64,000 nt of DNA from Cupriavidus oxalaticus. Lineage in GTDB: Bacteria > Pseudomonadota > Gammaproteobacteria > Burkholderiales > Burkholderiaceae. Below, piece after piece: positions 11,637 through 23,112 of the stretch (position 1 is the stretch's first letter; each line of letters begins with the position of its first letter). The stretch covers positions 2,745,305 to 2,809,304 of the forward strand of contig NZ_CP069811.1 in assembly GCF_016894385.1 (NCBI RefSeq), read 5' to 3'. The notes under the pieces are model-generated. The model did not search any database, was not told where the DNA came from, and saw only the letters and a program-made list of their open reading frames with translations. The translations under genes were made by a program, and so were the position numbers.

Positions 11637-13958
11637 ATGAAGGCAGCCACACCCGATGGGTTGCGGATCCTGCGGCTGGCAGCGCTCGCGCTGGCGGCGT
11701 GCCTTGCCGTGGGCGCCCGGGCTGCGCCGGACGTAGCGACCGCATCGACCGCATCGAGCGCATCGAGCGCAGCGGACGTGCCGGCGCCGGCCGCGACCGG
11801 CACACCTGCCGCCCCCGCCGCGCCTGTCCGCGGCACGCGTCCGCGCATCTGCCTGGTGTTGTCCGGCGGCGGGGCGCGCGGCGCCGCGCATATCGGCGTG
11901 CTCAAGGTGCTGGAGGAACTGCGCGTGCCGGTGGACTGCATCGCAGGCACCAGCATGGGCTCGCTGGTCGGCGGCGCCTATGCCACCGGCATGTCGCCCG
12001 CCGAGATGGAGCGGCTGGTCGGCGGCCTGAGCACCGAGAAGCTGTTCAAGGAACGCCCGCCGCGCCAGGACCTGACCATCCGCCGCAAGCAGGACGACTT
12101 CACCAACCTGTTCACGCCCGAGATCGGCGTGCAGGCAAGCGGGCTGCTGTTGCCCAAGGGCGCGGTCTCGGGCGTGCAGCTGGAAACGGTGCTGCGCCAG
12201 CTGGCGCGCACGCCCGGCTACCGCGACTTCGACAAGCTGCCGATCCCCTACCGCGCCGTCGCCACCGACCTGGTCTCCGGCACGCCGGTGGTGTTCAATT
12301 CCGGCGAGCTGGCCAACGTGATGCGCGCCAGCATGTCGGTCCCGGGTGCGGTGGCGCCGGCGGAGTACCAGGGCCGGCTACTGGTCGACGGCGGACTCAC
12401 CGACAACCTGCCGGTCGGCGTGGCGCGCGCGATGGGCGCCGATGTCATCATCGCCGTCAACCTCGGCACGCCGCTGATGAAGCGCGAGGAACTGACCTCG
12501 GTCATCGGCGTGACGGGCCAGATGCTCAATATCCTGACCGAGCAGAACGTGCGCGCCTCGCTGGCCTCGCTGGCTCCCGCCGACGTGCTGATCGAGCCCG
12601 CGCTCGGCGACTTCTCCGCGACCGACTTCGACCACCTGACCGCCACCATCCCCATCGGCGAAGCCGCGGCGCGCAAGGTGGCCGAACGCCTCGCGCCGCT
12701 GGCGCTGCCGCCGGCGCAGTACGCGCAGCTGCGCGCGGTGCAGCAGGCGGTGCCGCCGCCGGACACGCGGCCGGTCGATGCGATCGAACTGGCGCCGCTG
12801 CACCGCGTCAACCCCGAGGTTGCCACCGCGGTGATGGAGACCAAGCCGGGCGAGCCGCTCGACCAGGCCACGCTCGACCAGGACATGCGGCGGCTGTTCG
12901 GCACCGGCGACTTCGAGCACGTCAACTACGGCATCCTGGAAGAACCGGGCAAGCGCATCCTGGTGGTCAATGCGGTCGAGAAGTCGTACGGGCCGGACTA
13001 CCTGCGCTTCGGCCTCGGGCTCAGTTCGGACTTCCGCGGCGATGCCTTCTTCAACCTGGTCGGCAGCTACCGGCGCACCTGGCTGAACTCGCTCGGCGCC
13101 GAGTGGCGCACCGATGCGCAGGTGGGCCAGACCACCTCGCTGATGAGCGAGTTCTACCAGCCGCTGAACACGCGCCAGTATTTCTTCATCGCCCCGCGCA
13201 TCGAGCTGGAGCGGCGGCCGGTCAACGTGTTCCAGGGCAGCACCCGCCTGGCCACCTACGACCTGCGCCGCTTCGACGTCGCGCTGGACGTGGGCAGCCA
13301 GTTCACCAAGTACGGCGAGCTGCGGCTGGGCGTGCAGACCGGCACGCTGGACGCCACGCTGAGCACCGGCCCGGAGGCGCTGTCGCCGGGCCCCGGCAGG
13401 ATCAAGCGCGGCGCCATTACCGGCCGGCTCTTCGTCGACCAGCTCGACAGCGTCGACTTCCCGCGCTTCGGCTATTCGGCCTCGGTGCGCGTCTATGCCT
13501 CGCAACCGGGGCTCGGTGCCGACGATTCCTATGTCAAGGCGCAGGCCGAAGGAACCTATGCGCATTCGTGGGGCAACCATACCGTCTCGCTCGGCTTCAA
13601 GGCCGGCTCCAATGTCGGCAACCCGCTGCCGCGCTATGACCTGTTCCAGTGGGGCGGCTTCCTGCAGCAGTCCGGCTATGCGACCGGCCAGCTGCTGGGC
13701 GGCAACCTGCAGTTTGCGCGGCTGGTCTACTACAACAAGCTGGCGCGGCAGACGCTGCTGCAGGGCATCTACGCCGGCTTTTCGCTGGAGGCGGGACGCA
13801 TGGGCGCGCCGCTGGTGCCGGGCAGCCCGACCGGGCTGCTCAAGTCCGGCTCGCTGTTCCTGGCGCTGGACAGCCCGCTGGGGCCGCTCTACCTGGCCTA
13901 TGGCCGCGCGGCGGCGGGGACGTACAGCTTCTATCTCTACCTGGGCAAGCCGTTCTGA
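11637..13958 (+). CDS. Patatin-like phospholipase with C-terminal outer-membrane barrel (PlpD type)
   Basis: The 773-residue protein combines a signal peptide and Ala/Ser-rich linker (residues 1-70), a patatin domain (about 75-270) and a C-terminal Omp85-like half (about 390-773) ending in the outer-membrane signature FYLYLGKPF. The phospholipase motifs are complete: glycine-rich LSGGGARGAAHIGVL, nucleophile Ser106 in GTSMGS, and Asp251 in DGGLTDNLP. The arrangement matches the type Vd autotransporters (PlpD, FplA), in which a POTRA and a 16-strand barrel carry a lipase to the cell surface. The linker DNA (11738-11776) contains near-repeats of ACCGCATCG. No operon partner is evident. Confidence 0.92.
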   Translation: MKAATPDGLRILRLAALALAACLAVGARAAPDVATASTASSASSAADVPAPAATGTPAAPAAPVRGTRPRICLVLSGGGARGAAHIGVLKVLEELRVPVDCIAGTSMGSLVGGAYATGMSPAEMERLVGGLSTEKLFKERPPRQDLTIRRKQDDFTNLFTPEIGVQASGLLLPKGAVSGVQLETVLRQLARTPGYRDFDKLPIPYRAVATDLVSGTPVVFNSGELANVMRASMSVPGAVAPAEYQGRLLVDGGLTDNLPVGVARAMGADVIIAVNLGTPLMKREELTSVIGVTGQMLNILTEQNVRASLASLAPADVLIEPALGDFSATDFDHLTATIPIGEAAARKVAERLAPLALPPAQYAQLRAVQQAVPPPDTRPVDAIELAPLHRVNPEVATAVMETKPGEPLDQATLDQDMRRLFGTGDFEHVNYGILEEPGKRILVVNAVEKSYGPDYLRFGLGLSSDFRGDAFFNLVGSYRRTWLNSLGAEWRTDAQVGQTTSLMSEFYQPLNTRQYFFIAPRIELERRPVNVFQGSTRLATYDLRRFDVALDVGSQFTKYGELRLGVQTGTLDATLSTGPEALSPGPGRIKRGAITGRLFVDQLDSVDFPRFGYSASVRVYASQPGLGADDSYVKAQAEGTYAHSWGNHTVSLGFKAGSNVGNPLPRYDLFQWGGFLQQSGYATGQLLGGNLQFARLVYYNKLARQTLLQGIYAGFSLEAGRMGAPLVPGSPTGLLKSGSLFLALDSPLGPLYLAYGRAAAGTYSFYLYLGKPF

Positions 13959-14353
13959 GGCGCAGGCCCTCCGCCCTCCGCCGGTGAGGAACCAACATGT
14001 GATGCATGCGTACCCCACCAACGTTGTATGTAATGTCTTAAATCAAATGTCTATACTTTTCCCGTCAGCAAGACCCCCTCTTGGATGACGACCCTTTCCC
14101 AATCGCCGCCACCCCAGCGGCGATTTTTTATGGGCGGCCGACGCATGCCGGGCAAACGACCGGCAGTGCATTTTTATCCGCATTTCTCAATCCCCGCAGG
14201 CGCTGAGTTCGCCATCCAGGCATGTAGCATCGATCACAAGGCGCGCATCGTGCCCACCAGGACACACTTGGATGCACGCAACGCTGGCCCGTTGTGCCAA
14301 GCCGGTTTAAGATTGCGCGATTATCGAACAACGAACCCGGACAAGCACAGCCA
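13959..14353. promoter_or_regulatory. Intergenic region with terminator; leader of the IclR gene
   Basis: The region contains the terminator at 14102-14130 and an AT-richer tract (14020-14060) with CTATACTTTT at about 14051. The IclR regulator begins at 14354. No gene is recognised here. Confidence 0.5.
14102..14130 (+). terminator. Rho-independent terminator
   Basis: The stem ATCGCCGC pairs with GCGGCGAT across a CACCCCA loop, followed by TTTTTA. It lies 140 bp after the patatin gene and probably ends that transcript. Confidence 0.75.
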
Positions 14354-15202
14354 ATGGAAGTCCTCCGCCCCATCGGTCTCGGTCATGCACAGGCCGACAC
14401 CGTCCGCGTCGCCCGGCCGCACGCCGATTTGCTGAGCAGCTTTGCCGGCGATCCCAATTTCATGCTGTCGCTGGCGCGCGGGTTGACCGTGCTGGAGGCC
14501 TTTTCGGAACGCAAGCGTCCGCTGACCATCTCGCAGGTGGCACAGCGCACGCAGCTGTCGCGCGCCTCGGTGCGGCGCTGCCTCTATACGCTGGAGCAGC
14601 TCGGCTATGTCAGCCAGCAGGACGGCCAGTTTGCGCTGCGCCCGCGCGTGCTGCATCTCGGGCATGCGTATTTCTCCTCGACTTCGCTGGTCTCGCTGGC
14701 GCAGCCGATCCTGGACAACCTGAGCACGCGCATCCACGAGACCTGCGCGCTCGCCATCCTCGACGGCACCGACATCCTGTACCTGGTCCGCTCCGAAGTG
14801 CAACGCGTGCTGAACTACTCGCTGGGCATGGGCAGCCGCCTGCCGGCCTACTGCACCTCCAACGGCCGGCTGCTGCTGGCGCACCAGCCGGCCACGGTGC
14901 TCGACGGCTTTTTCGAACATGCCGAGCTGCGTCCGCGCACGCTGCAGACCAAGGTGTCGCGGCAAGAGCTGGAGGCATGCTTCGCGCGGGCGCGCGAAGT
15001 CGATTACGTGATCGTCGATGAGGAACTGGAGCCGGGCCTGCGCGCCATTTCCGTGCCGGTGCGCTCGGCCTCGGGCATCGTGCTGGCCGGCCTGAGCGTG
15101 AGCGTGCGCGCCGCGCGCGTGCCGGAAAGCGAGATGATCACGCGGCTGCTGCCGCCGATGCGCGAAGCCGCCGCGGCGATCGGGCGGCTGATCGGCTCCT
15201 AG
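14354..15202 (+). CDS. IclR-family regulator (PcaR/PobR-like)
   Basis: The start is placed at ATG 14354 (MEVLRPIGLGHAQADTVRVA). An in-frame upstream start is unlikely because the intervening residues are basic and unstructured. The winged HTH is at about residues 40-95 (FMLSLARGLTVLEAFSERKR, then SRASVRRCLYTLEQLGYV). The IclR effector domain follows to the end (GLRAISVPVRSASGIVLAGL). The sequence style is close to regulators of beta-ketoadipate pathway genes (PcaR/PcaU), but no such pathway genes are next to it, so the regulon is unknown. Confidence 0.9.
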   Translation: MEVLRPIGLGHAQADTVRVARPHADLLSSFAGDPNFMLSLARGLTVLEAFSERKRPLTISQVAQRTQLSRASVRRCLYTLEQLGYVSQQDGQFALRPRVLHLGHAYFSSTSLVSLAQPILDNLSTRIHETCALAILDGTDILYLVRSEVQRVLNYSLGMGSRLPAYCTSNGRLLLAHQPATVLDGFFEHAELRPRTLQTKVSRQELEACFARAREVDYVIVDEELEPGLRAISVPVRSASGIVLAGLSVSVRAARVPESEMITRLLPPMREAAAAIGRLIGS

Positions 15203-15226
15203 CCGCGCAGCCCGTGCCGGGACGCT

Positions 15227-16000
15227 TCAGCCCCGGTGTGCCAGCTCCAGCGCGAACACCAGCCGCTGCAGGAAATTCTCCATGCGGCCGTCCGGATTGA
15301 CAAAGGCACAGCCGAAGTGGTGGATGGCGTTGTCGTCGTGGCCGACCAGCCAGTGGCCGACCACCTGCAGGTCGAGCTCGACCTTGCCCAGTTCGCGGAA
15401 GTCGAGGCGGCACCTGGCCACGGTCGTGCCGACCGGCAACTGCTCCTCGGTGACGCTCCTGGAGCGCAGCCCGACACCCGACAGCGACAGGTCGGCAATG
15501 TCCAGGCACAGCAGCGCATTGCCGGCGCTGCGGATCTCGCAGCGGTAACCCTTGGTCACCAGCGTGCGCGCGCGGAAATGGCGGCGGCGCTGGAAATGAT
15601 AGAGCTTTTCCGGAAATTCGACGACAAAGGCCGGGCCTTGCTCGAAACGGGTCGCGGCCGGCTGCCCGACCATGAAGTTCACCGGCACGCCGCGCAGCAA
15701 ACCCGAGAACGCATTCTCTTCCGAGGTCATCAGCGACTGGCGCTCGGCGTCGGCATTGCACCAGTCGAACATGAAGGTCCGGTTGACCGGATCGACATGC
15801 AGCACCGAGGTGACGAACTGGTGGCCGGTGCGGGTGCGCACGCTCAGCATGCACTTCTGCCACGACAGGTCGCGCAGCACGGTGCCGATCTGGGAGTTAT
15901 GCGTAAGGCGGTAACGCTCGTCTGCCGGCGTGGCTGCGGCAACTGTATCGGTGCCGGTGTCGGTTCCGGTGCCGGCCCCGGTGGCTTCGTGCTGATTCAT
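15227..16000 (-). CDS. ycgR: Flagellar brake YcgR-type PilZ protein
   Basis: This is a c-di-GMP receptor with an N-terminal YcgR domain (about residues 30-135) and a C-terminal PilZ domain (about 140-255). The PilZ binding motifs are clear: RRRHFRAR (RxxxR type) and DLSLSGVGL (D/NxSxxG). The start ATG at 15998-16000 gives MNQHEATGAG; the following Gly-Thr repeat TGAGTGTDTGTD is low complexity. In flagellated relatives YcgR slows the motor when c-di-GMP is high. No flagellar genes lie in this window. Confidence 0.9.
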   Translation of the reverse strand: MNQHEATGAGTGTDTGTDTVAAATPADERYRLTHNSQIGTVLRDLSWQKCMLSVRTRTGHQFVTSVLHVDPVNRTFMFDWCNADAERQSLMTSEENAFSGLLRGVPVNFMVGQPAATRFEQGPAFVVEFPEKLYHFQRRRHFRARTLVTKGYRCEIRSAGNALLCLDIADLSLSGVGLRSRSVTEEQLPVGTTVARCRLDFRELGKVELDLQVVGHWLVGHDDNAIHHFGCAFVNPDGRMENFLQRLVFALELAHRG

Positions 16001-16226
16001 GGATTCGCGCAACGTCTTGGTATAGCGGGATGCCGCCGGGTCGTGGAGGAGTGGGGGCGCGGCAGCCAGTCGGCCTGCCGGCCGCGCGCCGCATGTTAAG
16101 CGCGTGCCCCCGCGTCCGGCAAGGCTCATGGCGACACCTTCGGCAAAACTGTGGCAGAACTTGAGCACAGACTTACGGGGGGTAGCGCCTGCGCCGCTTT
16201 CAGGCTCCTGTCGGTCGCCGTGGAGT

Positions 16227-16796
16227 TCAGCAACCTGGCGTAGCAGCGGACGGGGCCAGAGGCCACGCCCGCTGCACGAGGTGCTCCGCGCCCTGCGGTC
16301 CCAGTCGGCTCTCGAACAGCACCAGCCGCTGCACCGGCCATGGGTCGCTGGCGAGCATGCGTTGCGCGTCGAGCCAGGCGCGCAGCATGGCCTCCGGCAC
16401 CGTCGGGCGGCAGCGTGCCAGCGTCAGGTGCGGGTGGTAGCGGCGGCGCTCCGGCTCAATGCCGGCAGCCTGCGCCAGCGCCTGCCCCACCGCCGCGTGC
16501 AGCGCGCGCAGCGCGTCCAGCCCGGGACCCGGCGCGAGCCCGGCCCACAACACCGACCCCGGGCCGCTGCGGAAGCGGCCGGTGCCTGCAGCCTGCAGCG
16601 TGAAGGCCGGCGCGGCGAGTCCGTCGAGCGCGGCGTTCAACTGCGCCTCGGGCACACCGCATTCGCCGAGGAAATGCAGGGTGAGATGGACCTGGGTGGC
16701 CGGCACCGGGCGCAGGCCACTCGCCGCCGGCAGGGTCGACAGCAACCGCGCCGCCTGCGCGGGCGGGACTTCCACGGCGAAGAACAGGCGCGGCAT
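16227..16796 (-). CDS. thpR: RNA 2',3'-cyclic phosphodiesterase (LigT/ThpR)
   Basis: This 189-residue 2H phosphoesterase has the two catalytic HxTx motifs HLTLHFLG (about residue 48) and HPHLTLARC (about 123). It opens the 2',3'-cyclic phosphate of RNA ends. It lies 9 bp after ogt on the same strand and is probably cotranscribed with the repair genes. Confidence 0.93.
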   Translation of the reverse strand: MPRLFFAVEVPPAQAARLLSTLPAASGLRPVPATQVHLTLHFLGECGVPEAQLNAALDGLAAPAFTLQAAGTGRFRSGPGSVLWAGLAPGPGLDALRALHAAVGQALAQAAGIEPERRRYHPHLTLARCRPTVPEAMLRAWLDAQRMLASDPWPVQRLVLFESRLGPQGAEHLVQRAWPLAPSAATPGC

Positions 16797-16805
16797 GGCG
16801 CCGGC

Positions 16806-17318
16806 TCAACCGCCCGCCGGACCGACGCCCTCGCGCCGCAACAGCGCGCGCTTGCGCTCGATGCCGCCGGCGTAGCCGGTCAGCGCGCCCGCGGTGCCAA
16901 GCACGCGATGGCAGGGCACGATCACCGACAGCGGGTTGCGCCCCACCGCGCCGCCGACCGCGCGCGCGTGCGTCGGCGGCAGGCCGAGGGCGCCGGCCAG
17001 TTCGCCGTAGGACGCCGTCGCCCCGCATGGAATGGCCTGCAGCGCCTGCCAGACGCGCTGCTGGAACGGGCTGCCCGCGAAGCGCACCGGCACGGTAAAG
17101 GCGTCGCGCTTGCCGGCGAAGTACTCGGCCAGCTCCTGCGCGGCGCGTTCGAGCACGGCCGCTTCCTGTGGCGCTGCCTCGCCGCTGCCTGCTGCAACAT
17201 TGGCCACGTTGGCGGGATAGTACTTCTGCCCCGCGAAGAAGACGCCGGTCAGGCACGTCCCTTCCGCGCGCAGCAGCATGGTGCCCAGCGGGCTGTCGAT
17301 ATGGCGATAGCTGCTCAT
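16806..17318 (-). CDS. ogt: Methylated-DNA-[protein]-cysteine S-methyltransferase
   Basis: This is a suicide repair enzyme that takes methyl groups from O6-methylguanine. The active-site motif IVPCHRVLG is present, with Cys as methyl acceptor, as is the HTH PFQQRVWQALQAIPCGATAS. The 170-residue length is normal. Its ATG overlaps the stop of the Ada-AlkA gene by four bases (17315-17318, ATGA), so the two are translationally coupled. Confidence 0.96.
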   Translation of the reverse strand: MSSYRHIDSPLGTMLLRAEGTCLTGVFFAGQKYYPANVANVAAGSGEAAPQEAAVLERAAQELAEYFAGKRDAFTVPVRFAGSPFQQRVWQALQAIPCGATASYGELAGALGLPPTHARAVGGAVGRNPLSVIVPCHRVLGTAGALTGYAGGIERKRALLRREGVGPAGG

Positions 17319-18799
17319 GTCATGGTCTCCGGTTCGGACACGGCGGGCGCGTCCTTCATGGCCTCATAGCGATGCCACAGGTGGACCGCCGCATAGGCGC
17401 GCCACGGCGCCCATTGCGCGGTGCGCGCCTGCATCGCACGAACGGTGTCGACGCCCAGCACCTTGCGCAGCGCATAGTCGGTACCAGGGAAGGCATCGGG
17501 CCAGCCGAGCGCGCGCATGGCGACGTACTGCGCGGTCCAGTCGCCGATGCCGTCGATGGCGCGCAGCGCCACGACGGTCGCCTCGGGCGGGGCGTGCTCC
17601 TCGAGCGCGAGCGTGCCGTCGGCCACGTGCTGCGCCAGCGCCTGCAACGTGCGCGCCTTGCCTGCCGGCACGCCGGCATCGCGCAGGTCCTGCGGCGGCA
17701 TGACAGCGATGGCGGCGGCGCTCGGGAACAGGTGGCGCAGGCTGCCGGGCATGGCATCGGGCAGCGTTCCCGCCGCAGCCGTGCGCTGCGCCAATGCGGC
17801 CAGGATGCGGCGCGCATGCACGACCGAAATGACCTGCCCCACCACTGCGCGCACGGCAATCTCGAACCCGTCGACGCTGCCAGGCAACCGCATGCCCGGC
17901 ACGGCCTGCGCGAGCTCGCCGAGATGACGGTCGACCACATCGGGGCGGCAGCCCAGGTCGCACAGCCGCCGCACCTTGCCCAATGCCTGCGGGATCGCGC
18001 GCGCCAGCGACGCCGACAAGGTCACGCGCAGCACCATGCGGCGCGGCACATGCTCGATGCGGACCCAGCCGGCATGCACGGTGCCGCCCGCTTCGACGCG
18101 CAGCGTGCGCGCATAGGCGCCGTCGCGGATCTCTTCGATGCCATCCACCGCGCGCGCGGCCAGGAAGCGCAGCAGCGCCTCCCACGCCAGCGGCGGCCGG
18201 TAGCCAAGTTCGAACACGAGGCGATCGGCGACGCCGTCGGTAGCGCGCCGGCGCAGCGCGAGCGGGGTCAGGCCGTAGCGCGTCTTCAGCACATCATTGA
18301 AGCGGCGCACGCTGCCGAAGCCCGCGGCCAGCGCCACCTCGGTCACCGGCAGCGCGGTGTCGGCCAAGAGGCGCTTGGCCAGCAGCAAGCGCTGCGTCAG
18401 CGCGTATTCGAGCACCGAGACACCGAACTGCGCATCGAACAGGCGCCGCAAATGCCGCTCGGTCACGCCGACGCGCGCGGCCAGCGTGGCGACGCTGCCT
18501 TCGGCCATGAAGCCTTCGTCGATCAGCGTGGCGGCGGCCTGCGCGAGCCGGCCCGAGATATCGGCCAGGCCGTGGCCCGGCGCCAGCTCGGGGCGGCAGC
18601 GCAGGCAGGGGCGGAAGCCGTGCTTCTCGGCGGCGGCGGCACTTTCGTAGAAGGTGCAGTTCTCGCGCCTGGGGGTGCGCACTGCGCACACCGGCCGGCA
18701 GTACACGCCGGTCGAGGATACGCCTACGAAGAAGCGCCCGTCGAAGCGGCGGTCATGCGATGCCACGGCCTTGTAGCAGGTATCGGGATCGAGGTTCAT
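17315..18799 (-). CDS. alkA: Ada N-terminal / AlkA fusion: DNA-3-methyladenine glycosylase 2 with transcription-activator domains
   Basis: The 494-residue fusion has three parts. The first is the Ada zinc domain (residues 5-75) with zinc/methyl-acceptor cysteines Cys34, Cys38, Cys65 and Cys68. The second is an AraC-type HTH pair (about 85-185, RVGVTERHLRRLFDAQFGVS). The third is the AlkA fold with the HhH-GPD motif (IDGIGDWTAQYVAMRALGWP) and the catalytic Asp in FPGTDYALRK. Methylphosphotriester repair at the first Cys normally switches Ada into an activator, so this protein may control its own operon with ogt and thpR. The three genes form one adaptive-response operon. Confidence 0.95.
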   Translation of the reverse strand: MNLDPDTCYKAVASHDRRFDGRFFVGVSSTGVYCRPVCAVRTPRRENCTFYESAAAAEKHGFRPCLRCRPELAPGHGLADISGRLAQAAATLIDEGFMAEGSVATLAARVGVTERHLRRLFDAQFGVSVLEYALTQRLLLAKRLLADTALPVTEVALAAGFGSVRRFNDVLKTRYGLTPLALRRRATDGVADRLVFELGYRPPLAWEALLRFLAARAVDGIEEIRDGAYARTLRVEAGGTVHAGWVRIEHVPRRMVLRVTLSASLARAIPQALGKVRRLCDLGCRPDVVDRHLGELAQAVPGMRLPGSVDGFEIAVRAVVGQVISVVHARRILAALAQRTAAAGTLPDAMPGSLRHLFPSAAAIAVMPPQDLRDAGVPAGKARTLQALAQHVADGTLALEEHAPPEATVVALRAIDGIGDWTAQYVAMRALGWPDAFPGTDYALRKVLGVDTVRAMQARTAQWAPWRAYAAVHLWHRYEAMKDAPAVSEPETMT

Positions 18800-18982
18800 G
18801 CCGGCATGCTACCGCTTCGGCAACCTGCGCACCGGCTGGATTCGGACATTTCCCTCTGGCATGCAGAGGTGGGCTGCGGCACAGTTCCAGGTACGGGCGA
18901 CGGCTAGAATTGCGTTTTGCGCCACTGCCCTGCCGCTGCCCTTTATCTCATCACGCGGCAGCCAGCCCATACCGGAGACGCC

Positions 18983-21835
<2,853 letters not shown>

Positions 21836-21913
21836 CATACCGGGGAAACAAAGTTCGGCTGCACTGGCGGAAAGCGCAAGACCGGCCGGGCAGCGTCATG
21901 CTGACGGGCGGCC

Positions 21914-21937
21914 GGGCTAAGGGCTAAGGGCTAAGGG
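21914..21937. repeat. Tandem heptamer GGGCTAA x3
   Basis: Three copies of GGGCTAA plus a terminal GGG lie 80 bp after the peptidase stop codon. This is a short slippage-type array with no obvious function. Confidence 0.85.
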
Positions 21938-22001
21938 CCGGGCGCGCAAGACCAGGCGGGCAGGCACCGTGGTGCAGGCTCTTGCCGCGACCCCGGGTTG
22001 A

Positions 22002-22017
22002 CTGTATATTCGTACAG
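22002..22017. promoter_or_regulatory. LexA (SOS) box
   Basis: CTGTATATTCGTACAG fits the proteobacterial LexA consensus CTGT-N8-ACAG exactly, with an AT-rich centre. It lies 24 bp before the ATG at 22042, so LexA binding would block the promoter of the downstream gene. Confidence 0.85.
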
Positions 22018-22041
22018 TATAAGTCGATATAAGAGGTGTGG

Positions 22042-22419
22042 ATGTCAATCGTGCGAGCTGGCAGCAAGGCAGAAGCGCTCCGGCTTCTGGCCTCGGAAGA
22101 CGTGCTGGCGCTGGAGCTGGACTACGAGACAGGCTGGCAGGATGCGGTCGAACTCGGCAGGCTCGGAGAAAAGCGCGGTATCAAGGTGCAGTATCGCGGA
22201 CAGGAAAGCATCGCCGTCCGCTCCCGCGAAGCCCTGATCGAAGGGCTCGCCAAACCCAAGGGCACGTTCCGCCAACGCAATCTCTATTGCCAGTTCGATC
22301 TCGGCACGCTGGCGGACCATGAACTGCTCGAACTCGAAGCCAAGGCCACGCGGCTCGGGGACTATATTCTCGCCGGCCACCTGCTGCGCGATGTCGATGG
22401 GGTGTGGCCGCAGCAATAG
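22042..22419 (+). CDS. Hypothetical protein under a LexA box
   Basis: This is a 125-residue protein of unknown family, starting MSIVRAGSKAEALRLLASED, with a purine-rich AAGAGG ribosome site at 22031-22036. A GTG at 22036 is a less likely start. The sequence is rich in charged residues and has no signal peptide, membrane segment or Cys. It looks like a small soluble alpha/beta protein. The perfect LexA box directly upstream makes it a DNA-damage-inducible gene, which is the only functional clue. Confidence 0.72.
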   Translation: MSIVRAGSKAEALRLLASEDVLALELDYETGWQDAVELGRLGEKRGIKVQYRGQESIAVRSREALIEGLAKPKGTFRQRNLYCQFDLGTLADHELLELEAKATRLGDYILAGHLLRDVDGVWPQQ

Positions 22420-22450
22420 CCGCCGCAATAGCCGCCGCAATAGCCGCCGC
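22415..22450. repeat. Three tandem copies of a 12-bp repeat
   Basis: AATAGCCGCCGC is repeated at 22415, 22427 and 22439. The first copy contains the TAG stop codon of the SOS-controlled gene, so slippage there would not change the protein. Confidence 0.9.
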
Positions 22451-22454
22451 CACC

Positions 22455-22484
22455 AAAAATGAAGGCCGCCATGCCGGCGGCCTT
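22455..22484 (-). terminator. Rho-independent terminator, minus strand
   Basis: AAGGCCGCC and GGCGGCCTT form a 9-bp stem with a 5-nt loop (22462-22484). On the minus strand it is followed by TTTTT (22455-22459). It would end the leftward transcript of the gene at 22511-23080. Confidence 0.75.
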
Positions 22485-22510
22485 CGACCTTCTCATTCCA
22501 CGTGGTGCGA

Positions 22511-23080
22511 TCAGTGCCAGACCCGCGTCGCGTTGGCCCATCGCGCCGCGCACGATTGCGTGGCGGCAGCGGCGATCGCCTCGGCCGCCTCATCGGCTTC
22601 GGCAAGCTCGCCGGCATTGGCCGACGACACCTGCGCGGCGCTGTCCAGCGCCGTGCGCCACATGACTGCCGACACCAGCGTCTTGCACTGGCGGCGTTCG
22701 CCATGCGCCAGCGCCAGCAGGCGCTCGTAGCCTTCCATCACGATCAGGCGGTCGCCGCGGCACGGCTGCAGCTGCAGCGTGTACAGGTGATCGCATTCGC
22801 AATGCAGGCTGCCACCGCTTACCGCCAGGACGATCGCGCCAGGCAGCGCGATACCGCTGGCCTGGACCTCGGCGCGCAAGCGCGCCAGGTGCGCCTGCGC
22901 GCGCGGATCGCTGTCCTGCGCCATATTGGGCGGCACCGCGCCCAGCGTCATCAGCTCCGCGGGCGATACCGCCAGCGTGTACGCCTGCAGCGCAGTGCGA
23001 TAGGACGCCACCACAGCGCGCAGGCGGTGCGGCGTGCCAACGCCATGGCCCGCCGGCCCGCGCTCCTGCCAATCGTTCAT
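22511..23080 (-). CDS. Hypothetical protein
   Basis: This 189-residue protein of unknown family starts at ATG 23080 (MNDWQERGPAGHGVGTPHRL). The frame is open to 23110, but the extra residues are unlikely. It has an Ala-rich C-terminus and three spaced Cys (LHCECD, QPCRGD). No signal peptide or membrane helix is seen. It lies 32 bp after the end of the acyl-CoA dehydrogenase gene in the same direction and may be cotranscribed with it. Confidence 0.6.
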   Translation of the reverse strand: MNDWQERGPAGHGVGTPHRLRAVVASYRTALQAYTLAVSPAELMTLGAVPPNMAQDSDPRAQAHLARLRAEVQASGIALPGAIVLAVSGGSLHCECDHLYTLQLQPCRGDRLIVMEGYERLLALAHGERRQCKTLVSAVMWRTALDSAAQVSSANAGELAEADEAAEAIAAAATQSCAARWANATRVWH

Positions 23081-23112
23081 GTCGACTCCTGCCGCGCCGG
23101 GCGGTTGCATGG

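Noticed and set aside
21914..21937. GGGCTAA repeats as a telomere-like end
   Set aside because: Only three copies inside a continuous chromosome region with genes on both sides.
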